Shown here: in pieces, positions 1 through 8,013 of the stretch | Position numbering within the stretch: position 1 is the stretch's first letter | How the letters are laid out: each line of letters opens with the position of its first letter | Source: Cellvibrionaceae bacterium | GTDB lineage: Bacteria; Pseudomonadota; Gammaproteobacteria; Pseudomonadales; Cellvibrionaceae | Length of the DNA: 64,000 nt | Assembly (NCBI GenBank): GCA_021151825.1 | Contig: JAGKWQ010000010.1 | Coordinates: forward strand, 62,001 to 126,000 | Reading direction: 5' to 3' | Position numbers and translations under genes: made by a program | Notes under the pieces: generated by a model | Told to the model about the DNA's origin: nothing | The model's input: only the letters and a program-made list of their open reading frames with translations | The model's database searches: none

Positions 1-10
1 TCAAAAAAAC

Positions 11-1441
11 TTGGTTAAAGTGTTTGCTGTTGCGCTCTTGCCGCTGATGATCAGTGCATGCAGCGGATTTAAATCAGTAGAAAACGCGCAACAACTTGCA
101 CAATTACCAACAGCACCTGCGGCATTTACATTGCCGCAGGGAGTGAGTGCAGAAAAACCGGTTGCTGATTGGTGGGCGCAATTGCAAGACGCGCAATTAA
201 ATCAATTGATTGCGGATTCATTGCAACACAACCACAGCATTCGTATCGCACAGGCATCATTGGAAGAGTCGCGCGCCTATTTGCGGAATAGCAAATTGGA
301 TCGCTATCCGACAGTTGAAGCTAATGCAAGCGGTACACGTCAGCGGCAGAGTGTAGATATTAGTGGTGATATCAATGCTCCGATTACGGAGACATTTCAA
401 GCGGGGTTTGATGCAAGTTGGGAGCTGGATATTTTTGGTCGTGTGCGCAACGGCGTGAAATTATCCAAAGCCCAGGTTGCTGCGCGTAAGGCAGATCTGC
501 AAGCAGCACAAGTCAGTGTTGCAGCAGAAGTTGCCAGTGCGTATATCAGTTTGCGTGGCAATCAATATTTATTGGATGTCGCCGAGCGTAACGCCAAAAA
601 TCAACAAGAATCGCTGCAACTAACCCAGCGTTTTGAAGAAGTGGGGCGCGGTGATCAATTGGACGTAGCGCGCGCGGAAGCGCAGCTTGAATTAACGCGC
701 GCAACTATTCCGGCGCTGCAAGCACAAGTGAATACATCGCTTAATCGCATTGGTGTATTAACCGGCACGCCCACGGAGCAATTGAAAACCTCGTTAGCGG
801 AAGTGAAATCATTGCCGGGAATCCCAGCGTCGTTTGCGGTGGGAAATCCGGCGGATTTATTAAAGCGCCGCCCCGATATTCGCCGTGCAGAACAGGCGTT
901 GGCGGGATCGGTTGCGGAATACAATATTCGTGTAGCGGATTTGTATCCCGGTATCAGTTTTACGGGTGGTTTGGGATATCTCTCTACGGATTGGGATCGC
1001 CTGGGTAATCAGGAAACGGAAACTTTTTCATTTACACCGCGCATCCATTGGGCGGCATTTAATCTCGGGCGAGTAGATGCACAAATTGATGCTGCCGATG
1101 CGCGCACGCATCAACGTATTGCTGAATTTGAACAGCGCGTATTGGTGGCATTGGAAGAAACTGATAACGCTTTGCAAAATTTTGCACGCGAAGAAGAGCG
1201 CCGCACCGGTTTACAACGCGCATTGGCAGCCAGCAATCAGGCCGCGTTTTTTGCGCGCAAAAAATTTGAAGTGGGCAGTAGCGATTTCCTAACCGTATTG
1301 GATGCCGAACGTTCGCAGTTAAACGTAAGTGCACAATTGGCGCAGAGTGATATGCAGGTGCTATTAAATCTGGTTGCTGTGTATAAAACCCTGGGCGGTG
1401 GTTGGGAGTTACAACAAAATCCTGTAGCGAGTAATCCTTAA
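11..1441 (+). CDS. RND efflux outer-membrane lipoprotein (NodT/OprM family)
   Basis: Outer-membrane channel subunit of a tripartite RND-type efflux pump, expected to form a trimeric barrel and periplasmic tunnel. The 476-residue product has a hydrophobic start ending in a lipobox-like MISAC with the Cys at residue 17, then two outer-membrane-efflux (OEP) repeats with long helices and the family-typical segment KRRPDIRRAEQAL near residue 285. The reading frame is open to the window edge, so the TTG at base 11 may not be the true start and a few N-terminal codons could lie outside. The inner-membrane pump and adaptor genes would be expected just upstream, outside the window. The gene is followed by a strong terminator. 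Family assignment is secure; the substrate cannot be told. Confidence 0.9.
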   Translation: MVKVFAVALLPLMISACSGFKSVENAQQLAQLPTAPAAFTLPQGVSAEKPVADWWAQLQDAQLNQLIADSLQHNHSIRIAQASLEESRAYLRNSKLDRYPTVEANASGTRQRQSVDISGDINAPITETFQAGFDASWELDIFGRVRNGVKLSKAQVAARKADLQAAQVSVAAEVASAYISLRGNQYLLDVAERNAKNQQESLQLTQRFEEVGRGDQLDVARAEAQLELTRATIPALQAQVNTSLNRIGVLTGTPTEQLKTSLAEVKSLPGIPASFAVGNPADLLKRRPDIRRAEQALAGSVAEYNIRVADLYPGISFTGGLGYLSTDWDRLGNQETETFSFTPRIHWAAFNLGRVDAQIDAADARTHQRIAEFEQRVLVALEETDNALQNFAREEERRTGLQRALAASNQAAFFARKKFEVGSSDFLTVLDAERSQLNVSAQLAQSDMQVLLNLVAVYKTLGGGWELQQNPVASNP

Positions 1442-1549
1442 GTAACCCTAAGCATTCTTGGCTTGTTTTTAATGGCACGAATGGTTTTTCAATTGTATTG
1501 GTTTTGGAAACCGACTCTTTAAACCCTTCATTGTAAAGAGTTGCTCTTT

Positions 1550-1600
1550 GCCCGCTGTGTTGCTCCTACCCCTTGGGTTGCACACGAGCGGGCTTTTTTA
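1550..1600 (+). terminator. Rho-independent terminator after the efflux gene
   Basis: Arms at 1550-1563 and 1580-1593 (GCCCGCTGTGTTGC with GCACACGAGCGGGC, one mismatch) are followed directly by a run of seven T. It ends the efflux-protein transcript about 110 bases after its stop codon. Confidence 0.8.
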
Positions 1601-1675
1601 TTACCTGCTTTTTTCCATGTTGCGATTGCAACAATTTCCATCATCCGGGTGCTAACACTGCTTTGCTGTGAATTT

Positions 1676-1704
1676 CTCCCCCAAATGGGGGGAGTTTTCT
1701 TTTT
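1676..1704 (+). terminator. Possible second terminator
   Basis: CTCCCCC at 1676-1682 pairs with GGGGGAG at 1688-1694 and is followed by TTTTCTTTTT. It lies in the 381-base gap before the DyP peroxidase, in which I see no gene. It may insulate the peroxidase gene from upstream transcription. Confidence 0.5.
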
Positions 1705-1822
1705 GTATTGAGCACATTATGAATCTGGAATCCTGCTTTATCTGGCACAGGTCCGTATTTATTCACGCTTTATTGCTTGAATAGTTAGCCATAACCTTTT
1801 TTAACTAAACAAGGAGCAGAAA

Positions 1823-3196
1823 ATGCCAATCAGTCTTGAGCAACCGTTTGATGATGAATCTTTTGATGAGGAAAAAATAAATTTTTTGAAAAACTTGCAG
1901 GCCAATATTCTAAAAGGCCATGGACGTGAACATGTAGCTTTGCTTTTTTTAAAAATTAAAGATGTAGGCGGTACACGTCTATTTTTGCGTGATTATCCCA
2001 TTAGTGACGCGTACACCCAGCATATTGAAGTGGAAAATTTTAAAAAAAATCAGGTGCCAGGCGGTATTATTTATTTGGCCTTCCTGAGCAAGGCCGGGTT
2101 GGATGTTTTGGGGCACGGCGAAAAATTTACATCTGACCAGCCATTTATTGATGGTGTACGCAACGATGCCGCGGTATTGGATGGCGGAGAAACAAAATCC
2201 TGGCAAACAGAGTTGTTGGAACAATCACATGTTCTGTTGTTGCTGGCATATCACGATGAGGTGGAGCTTGCGCGCACCCTGGGTAATTACGTGGCAGATT
2301 TTGCCGTGGAATCCAGCCCGTTATCGGTAGTGTATGTGCAATCAGGGCGTGGCTATAGAAACGCCGATGGTGAAGGTGTGGAGCACTTTGGCTATGTTGA
2401 TGGACGCTCGCAACCTTTATTGCTAACAAGTCAGATTCGCGCAGAAAAAATTGCCCGTCGCGGTGGTGTTAATCACTATGACCCCAAGGCTCACCTTGAG
2501 CAGGTGTTAATAAAAGACCCGCTGGGTAGCTCTGGTTTTGGAAGTTATTTTGTATTTCGAAAACTGGAACAAAATGTTGCCGATTTTAAAGCAGCAGAAG
2601 AAGTCCTGGCCCATAAATTACATTTGCAAGGTGCAGACAAGGAGCGTGCAGGAGCCCAGGTGGTTGGCCGTTTTGAAGATGGAACATCGCTGGTGCAAAG
2701 TGCCGAGCCTGAAGGCGCACCTGTAACCAATAATTTTAATTACGACGGTGATGCTGAGGGCGGTAAGTGTCCATTCCATTCACATATTCGTAAAACCAAT
2801 CCGCGTGGATCAAGCCCGGGTGGTTTGGAATTTGACAAACGTGTGCAGATGGCGCGGCGCGGAATTACTTATGGTGTGAGATTGCAGCATCCGGATAGCA
2901 AAGAATTTATTGATCAGCCGCGTGATGGGGTTGGTTTATTGTTCATGAGTTACCAATCATCCATTGAACAGCAGTTCCGGTTTATGCAGACAGCCTGGGC
3001 AAATAATCCAGATTTTCCATCAGGTAATGTTGGGATAGATCCAATCATTGGGCAGGGACAAAGCAATGATCATCAGTGGTTTCCCCAATATGGATCGACT
3101 GCAAACAGTGTATCTTTATTATTTAAAGGATTTGTGGGGCTCAAAGGCAGTGAATATTTTTTTACTCCGTCAGTTAACGGATTGAAAAATATTTAA
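1823..3196 (+). CDS. Dyp-type heme peroxidase
   Basis: Dye-decolourising peroxidase: a heme enzyme using hydrogen peroxide to oxidise bulky dyes and phenolics, sometimes lignin-related compounds. The 457-residue protein has the diagnostic GxxDG motif (G190-Y-V-D193-G194, with the distal Asp) and the C-terminal HIRKTNPRG motif whose His, about residue 321, is the proximal heme ligand. The length and the long N-terminal domain fit the larger class (old type C/D) rather than compact encapsulin-loaded types. No signal peptide is visible, so it is probably cytoplasmic unless exported folded by an unrecognised route. The start is supported by AAGGAG eight bases upstream of the ATG. It stands alone between terminators; no encapsulin gene is present. 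Confidence 0.93.
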   Translation: MPISLEQPFDDESFDEEKINFLKNLQANILKGHGREHVALLFLKIKDVGGTRLFLRDYPISDAYTQHIEVENFKKNQVPGGIIYLAFLSKAGLDVLGHGEKFTSDQPFIDGVRNDAAVLDGGETKSWQTELLEQSHVLLLLAYHDEVELARTLGNYVADFAVESSPLSVVYVQSGRGYRNADGEGVEHFGYVDGRSQPLLLTSQIRAEKIARRGGVNHYDPKAHLEQVLIKDPLGSSGFGSYFVFRKLEQNVADFKAAEEVLAHKLHLQGADKERAGAQVVGRFEDGTSLVQSAEPEGAPVTNNFNYDGDAEGGKCPFHSHIRKTNPRGSSPGGLEFDKRVQMARRGITYGVRLQHPDSKEFIDQPRDGVGLLFMSYQSSIEQQFRFMQTAWANNPDFPSGNVGIDPIIGQGQSNDHQWFPQYGSTANSVSLLFKGFVGLKGSEYFFTPSVNGLKNI

Positions 3197-3321
3197 CTGA
3201 TTAAAAATGCGCGGCACCTGACGTGTTTCGCATTTTTTTGGCGTCGGTTTTTAGTTTATGCTTGAAGTTCTGCGCGGCTATACCCATCATTACGCTTAAA
3301 TCCCAGCAGATGGAAATAGCG

Positions 3322-3762
3322 ATGAGTAGTGTTCAGATTAATTGTCCCCACTGTTTCTCCACCAATCGTTTACCCGGTGAACGTCTCGAAGACAAACCCA
3401 ATTGCGGTAAATGCAAGCGCCCGCTATTCAGTGGCAAGTCGATGGAATTAAACCCCGGTAATGTCGCCAATACATTGGAAGGGAATGATATCCCCGTGTT
3501 AGTTGATTGCTGGGCGCCCTGGTGTGGCCCATGCCAGGGTTTTGCGCCGGTGTTTGAAGAGGCTGCCGCGCGTATGGAGCCTTATATTCGTTTCGCAAAA
3601 CTCAATACCGAAGAGGTGCCGAGTATTGGACAACGCTGGAATATTCGTAGCATTCCCACATTAATTTTGTTTCACCATGGAAAAGAAGTGCAGCGTGTTT
3701 CCGGCGCTTTACCGATGCCACAATTGATGCGCTGGTTGCATGAATCAGGGTTGTTTGGTTGA
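3322..3762 (+). CDS. trxC: Thioredoxin 2
   Basis: Zinc-containing thioredoxin that reduces protein disulfides in the cytoplasm, mostly under oxidative stress. The product starts MSSVQINCPHC and has the two N-terminal CxxC pairs (CPHC and CGKC) of the TrxC zinc finger, then a thioredoxin fold with the active site WCGPC and the cis-Pro segment RSIPTL. The frame stays open upstream to 3223, but those 33 residues do not resemble TrxC, and a start at 3322 (146 residues) matches the usual family length. The ribosome site is weak, so 3310 is an alternative. The DyP peroxidase next door hints at a shared oxidative-stress theme, though the genes are 125 bases apart. Confidence 0.93.
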   Translation: MSSVQINCPHCFSTNRLPGERLEDKPNCGKCKRPLFSGKSMELNPGNVANTLEGNDIPVLVDCWAPWCGPCQGFAPVFEEAAARMEPYIRFAKLNTEEVPSIGQRWNIRSIPTLILFHHGKEVQRVSGALPMPQLMRWLHESGLFG

Positions 3763-3803
3763 TCATTTAGTTGTGAGCGATTCTGAATAAATATTGCTGC
3801 ACA

Positions 3804-3835
3804 TAATAAGGGCCTTTCCAGGCCCTTATTATTTT
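3804..3835. terminator. Bidirectional terminator
   Basis: A perfect 10-base stem, AATAAGGGCC at 3805-3814 with GGCCCTTATT at 3821-3830, has a TTTCCA loop and T-rich flanks. It lies between the convergent trxC and the TonB-receptor remnant and can serve both. Confidence 0.75.
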
Positions 3836-3838
3836 CAC

Positions 3839-5263
3839 TTATAGTTTTCCACTGATAGCAATCCCCGCCCAGCGCGGTGTACTGGGAATGGCGATGTTCC
3901 ACAGCGGTTGATAACCGTATTCCACATCAAATACATTTTTTACGACCAAACTGATCTGGAATTTTTCATCGCTGGTGCCGTAACCCACACCAATATCGGT
4001 GAGCCCATAACTATCTACTTTACTGTAGCGCGATAATGCCGGGTCAGTGAGATAACTACTGGTGTAGTTGTAATTGGCGTTGGCAAAAATTTCGCGTTTA
4101 TTACTGAAGCTCCAGGTGTGTTCTACAAATGCATTAAAACTGGTTGGCCCAACACCGGGCAAGCGACGCCCGCTAACATTATAATACGGCGTGCTGGTTC
4201 CGCCGAGTTCAAGCGGTTTGCCGGCTTCTTTGAAATCCTCGTAACGCGAATCGTTGTAAGCGCCGGATAAACGAATGCTGGTGTTATTAATGTTGTAGGC
4301 AATATCCAATTCAATGCCTTTGGCGCTCACTTCGGGAACATTGCCGATGGCAGTAATGTAAATATTATTGCCATCGTTATTAACGCGGGTTTGTACTTCA
4401 TCAAACACAAAACGGTTGGCAATATAGTCAGTAATTTCCTGATAAAAGACAGTGGTGTTTACAACTAACGTTTGATCGAGGAAAACAGATTTTAATCCGA
4501 ATTCAAAGGTTTCATTTTGTTCCGCTTTAACCGGGTAAGATGTGCCGCCCAGTTTGGTGGCGCCAACGATTTGCGACACGCCCGCTTTCTCTCCGTGTTG
4601 CCAGGAAATATAACCGGTGTGGTTAGATGTAAACGCGTAACTCGGGCTCAGATGTGTAGTGTAAAGTGTATCGTTAAATGGCTCGGCGGCGGTTGAGTCG
4701 TACAGTGTGCTAATACGTCCAAAACGAATGGCTTTTGCATAAGCTAATTGGCGCGCTTGTGCGCCGGTTAAATCGCCATAATTCGCTACACCAAAATATT
4801 TTTGTGCGGCCGCATCGGCCAGGGCGCGTTGTTGTGGTGTATTGCTGGGAGAGAGAAATCCAATATTCGCTGCGCTAGCGGCGCTGATTTTTCCTGAATA
4901 AAGTGTTCCTGCTGTGGTTGAATCAAAGCCACCGAGTTGCACATTATTAACCGCTACCGGATTTAATTCCGGTGCTATCCCCTGGTGGTAAATCAGATTG
5001 TAGTTTTCATCGTTGCGTCTTTCTTCATCAGAAACACGCAAGCCGATATCGACTACTAATTTGTCGGTAGCGTGCCATTGCAAGTTGCCGTAAAGCCCCA
5101 GAGAGGTGTCCTCTTTTTCCGAGTATGCATTGGATGCTAAATCATTTAATGAGTTACCCAATAAATAACGACGGACGATGGAAACATGTTTAGAGGCGAT
5201 CAATTTAGAATTTTCGGTGAAACGAAATGGCTGATTGCATAGGCCTACAATTGCCGCAATCAC
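3839..5263 (-). pseudogene. TonB-dependent receptor, 5'-truncated remnant
   Basis: The C-terminal part of an outer-membrane TonB-dependent receptor barrel: alternating beta strands, the segment VVDIGLRVSDEERR, a late-barrel block TDIGVGYGTSDEKFQISLVVKNVFDVEYGY and a final strand AGIAISGKL. Only about 474 codons remain. The signal peptide, TonB box and plug domain (normally some 200-300 residues) are missing and no start with a ribosome site is visible; the nominal GTG at 5263 lies inside receptor-like or random sequence. The frame stays open a little further, to about base 5330, without a credible start. It therefore looks like a fragment left by a deletion or insertion whose junction lies near 5264-5330. 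It cannot work alone as a gated transporter. Confidence 0.8.
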
Positions 5264-5520
5264 CAGCGAAACGTTTAGATAAGTCGTAGTTCCCTGGGCG
5301 CTGAAATTTGCGTACGAACCGTTTCACGGATTTGCACAGTTATGGCGCTTCACTGCCGTTTTTTGTTGCTCTTAACGTCAAATTCATTTGCTGGCATTTA
5401 GCTCTCTTGCGGCTACCGATGCCGAAAAATAATCTCCGCACCGCAAACGATGAAGTGCTATTTCATAGCTTTGATTTTTGCGAGATATTTTAACCTTTAA
5501 CGGAATATTATGGAGTTAAT

Positions 5521-6081
5521 ATGAATAGAGTAATAAACAGGAGCATATGGAGTAGTTTTGCATTAGCCGCGATTGCTACTTTGGCCGTTTCTACAGCAAA
5601 TGCGGACGATCTTGGTACAATCGAGGTAACTGGAACTCGACCAGATGAAGGAAGCACCTATAATGGCGGTTCTATCACTCTCGGCATAGGTGGTAGCGGT
5701 GGTCCAAGAATCCATGGCGCTGATCCTGTAATAAGGCAACAGATTGCTGCAGATGCCGCCAAAGCGCGAAAAGTCAAACAATGTAAGGACGACGCCACCA
5801 CGTATTGGCAAGGCTGTAACCAGTCTCAAACGGTTGTACACGCCGCAAATACCACGTATTGTCGGGGCGCATTTTGGTTGGGAGGCGCGCTTGGGGTTGC
5901 TGGTGGTTGGGCCGCAATTGAGGGCGAAGGTGGCGCCTTTCTGCTGCTAGGTGGTTCAAGCTATGCTGTTCTGCAATGGGGTTCCGACTGTCAAGGTGAT
6001 ATGGACAGAGCTTATAATGCTGGCATAGCGCAGTGTAATGTGACTTATCAGAAAATGAACGACGGTTGTGAAGCACTGTAA
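5521..6081 (+). CDS. Exported small Cys-rich protein with TonB-box-like motif, unknown function
   Basis: I do not recognise this family. The 186-residue product has a clear signal peptide (positive start, hydrophobic ALAAIATLAV, cleavage near TANA-DD). The mature protein begins DDLGTIEVTGTRPDEG: IEVTGTRP closely resembles the TonB box at the N-terminus of TonB-dependent receptors, yet no plug or barrel follows. Next come a Gly-rich stretch, a helical segment, six Cys (QCKDD, GCNQS, YCRG, DCQG, QCNV, GCEAL), an even number that could form three disulfides in the periplasm, and a Gly/Ala-rich hydrophobic segment near residues 117-146. A good ribosome site (GGAG) precedes the ATG. It is followed 19 bases later by a membrane-anchored gene, probably in the same operon. 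Confidence 0.7.
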   Translation: MNRVINRSIWSSFALAAIATLAVSTANADDLGTIEVTGTRPDEGSTYNGGSITLGIGGSGGPRIHGADPVIRQQIAADAAKARKVKQCKDDATTYWQGCNQSQTVVHAANTTYCRGAFWLGGALGVAGGWAAIEGEGGAFLLLGGSSYAVLQWGSDCQGDMDRAYNAGIAQCNVTYQKMNDGCEAL

Positions 6082-6100
6082 TAATTAAGGAGAAATAAAC

Positions 6101-6919
6101 ATGGCCTTGGCATCAAAGAAACCTATCAAGCTAGCGATGGCTGTGGTGGGGCTGCTGCTTTTTGCGTACGGTTATTATTTGCAGCAACGCAATTCAGCAA
6201 ACAACCAGGACGAGACGCTTGCACAGCAAGTAATTGCTCATGAATTACAGGAAGTTAAGCAGGGTGATCAATCTGAGCCTTCGACTCAAAAACCTGAACT
6301 GCCCACTGCACAAGCCCCAGAGCAAGTTGAGCAACAAAAACTCGACCTTCCGGAGTATCAGGCGTTGGTGCGCTGGCAGGAAGAAAGAGGTTATATTGCC
6401 GGAGAGGACTACCAAACTTATCAGTCCTACAGCGATGAGGCTCTGAAAGATTTATCAAACTCTGGTGATGTCAAGGCCATGCTTGTATTAGGAGCGAATT
6501 ACACTCGTGAGCGTATGCCGGAAGAATCTCATGCGCAATTTCGCAAAGCAGCTACGTATGGCTCCACTGTTGCCCTTACACACTTGGCGACAGATGCGCA
6601 GGCTCAGGCTATGAGAAACGACACAGATAAGACACCAGAAGGTCGCGAGCGTCTTGTCACTGAGGTCATGGCTCTGCAAAAAGTAGCGTCTATGAGAGGT
6701 GACGCAAGTGGCTCAATGTCGAATATAAATGCCTTCAAAGAAACGTACAAAACTCTATATAAAGAGGAGTTGAAGATCAGCTCTGAACAACTTAACCAAA
6801 TCGATGCGCGCGCAAAGGCCATCTATCTGGAGTTGGAGCAGGAGCGGCATAAATTAGGATTAGGCGATTTCGACAATTCAGAACCTGAAGTGTTAAAAAA
6901 AAGCCTAAGTAAGTCGTAA
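6101..6919 (+). CDS. Membrane-anchored periplasmic protein with Sel1/TPR-like helices, unknown function
   Basis: A 272-residue protein with one N-terminal membrane segment (about residues 10-27, AMAVVGLLLFAYGYYL), then a Gln/Glu/Pro-rich linker (about 30-90) and a helical domain. The stretch GDVKAMLVLGANYTRERMPEESHAQFRKAATYGSTVALTHL has the spacing of Sel1/TPR helical pairs, which usually bind other proteins. The orientation suggests that the helical domain faces the periplasm. AAGGAG upstream of the ATG and a 19-base gap after the previous gene suggest co-translation, so a physical partnership with that exported Cys-rich protein is a reasonable inference. No enzyme motif was seen. Confidence 0.65.
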   Translation: MALASKKPIKLAMAVVGLLLFAYGYYLQQRNSANNQDETLAQQVIAHELQEVKQGDQSEPSTQKPELPTAQAPEQVEQQKLDLPEYQALVRWQEERGYIAGEDYQTYQSYSDEALKDLSNSGDVKAMLVLGANYTRERMPEESHAQFRKAATYGSTVALTHLATDAQAQAMRNDTDKTPEGRERLVTEVMALQKVASMRGDASGSMSNINAFKETYKTLYKEELKISSEQLNQIDARAKAIYLELEQERHKLGLGDFDNSEPEVLKKSLSKS

Positions 6920-7121
6920 TCACGTGTGTGTTTTATCCAGTACAGTAAGCTTTGTTGAAATCAACAGAGAAATTTAATTATGCATTTCATTTTGATGGGG
7001 ATGCGGGTGTTGCTTGCGCTGCAATGAATTTGATCAGGTGGGGTTTTGCTGTTTGAATTAATTCAGTATTGCTGAAAAGTGGAGTGTGAAAGGAGTAACA
7101 TCCCTGTTGTGCAGTATGTGA

Positions 7122-7802
7122 TTACCAGTAACGTGGCAATGGCTTTTTAATTTCGATATAGCCCGAACACTGCTCGATATATTCACCAATTAATAATTGC
7201 TTCATTATCCTGCTCACCATTTCGCGCGATGAACCAACCATATTGGCAATGTCCTGATGGGTAACTTTGGGGTTGTGAATGCGCTTGTTATCGTCGCTCA
7301 ATTTTTCCAGTGCTGCGCTTACGCGCCCATACACATCTAACAGCGCCATATCTTTCACGCTGTCGGTGAGTTCGCGCACACGGCGGGTAACTTCGGTCAG
7401 GAGTAACAGCGCAAATTCAGGATGTTTGCGAATTAACTCCTGCACGCTGGCGCGCGACACCAGAATAATTTCGCAATCGCTGATGGTCATGACTGATGCA
7501 GAGCGGGGCTTTCCGTCGATTAACGATAACTCACCAAAGTATTCGCCTTCGTGCAGGTAATTCAGATTGACCTGGCGGCCATCTTCATTATTCAAATAGC
7601 AGCTAACGGTGCCTTTCCGAATAATGTATAAATGAGTGGATTCATCGCCTTCCGTGACCAATACGGTGTTCTTGGGGTATTTGCGCTGTACGCTGAGTTT
7701 TTCCAGTTCCGCGAGAAAATGCGGTGGTACATCGGCAAACAAGCTGACGTTCTCTAACATGGCAATGGCTTCTTGGAATAGTTGATTGGCAGCGGCAATC
7801 AT
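7122..7802 (-). CDS. Crp/Fnr-family transcriptional regulator
   Basis: A 226-residue regulator with an N-terminal cyclic-nucleotide-binding beta roll (about residues 18-135, including GEYFGELSLIDGKPRSASV, where the family binds the phosphate of cAMP with Glu and Arg) and a C-terminal winged helix-turn-helix (HQDIANMVGSSREMVSRIMKQL). The recognition helix SSREMVSRIM resembles Crp. It lacks the N-terminal Cys cluster of Fnr. It is divergent from an adenylate cyclase gene, which makes cAMP a plausible ligand and suggests a local signalling pair; this is inferred from context. An internal Met at residue 15 is an alternative start. Confidence 0.9.
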   Translation of the reverse strand: MIAAANQLFQEAIAMLENVSLFADVPPHFLAELEKLSVQRKYPKNTVLVTEGDESTHLYIIRKGTVSCYLNNEDGRQVNLNYLHEGEYFGELSLIDGKPRSASVMTISDCEIILVSRASVQELIRKHPEFALLLLTEVTRRVRELTDSVKDMALLDVYGRVSAALEKLSDDNKRIHNPKVTHQDIANMVGSSREMVSRIMKQLLIGEYIEQCSGYIEIKKPLPRYW

Positions 7803-8013
7803 AACCCTATGCCTTTAGTGAGAGCCAATTTTGGCGCCAGAATCTTCAAAAACTTGTGGATTGTCTCACGTTACTGATTCGGCGCAGTCGATTGGTTGTT
7901 ATTGTCACCAAAACACACAATAATCACGCCTTTATTTGCCCGTATTCTGTGGCAAGGACCATAATTTTTTATCCCAACCATTAATCGCTATCGCACGGAG
8001 AGCCGACTGCATC

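Noticed and set aside
5308..5493. A 61-codon open frame upstream of the unknown exported module.
   Set aside because: No ribosome site, unusual amino acid composition, and it lies at a rearrangement junction. Its look reminded me of frames across integron attC sites, but I could not find RYYYAAC/GTTRRRY core ends there.
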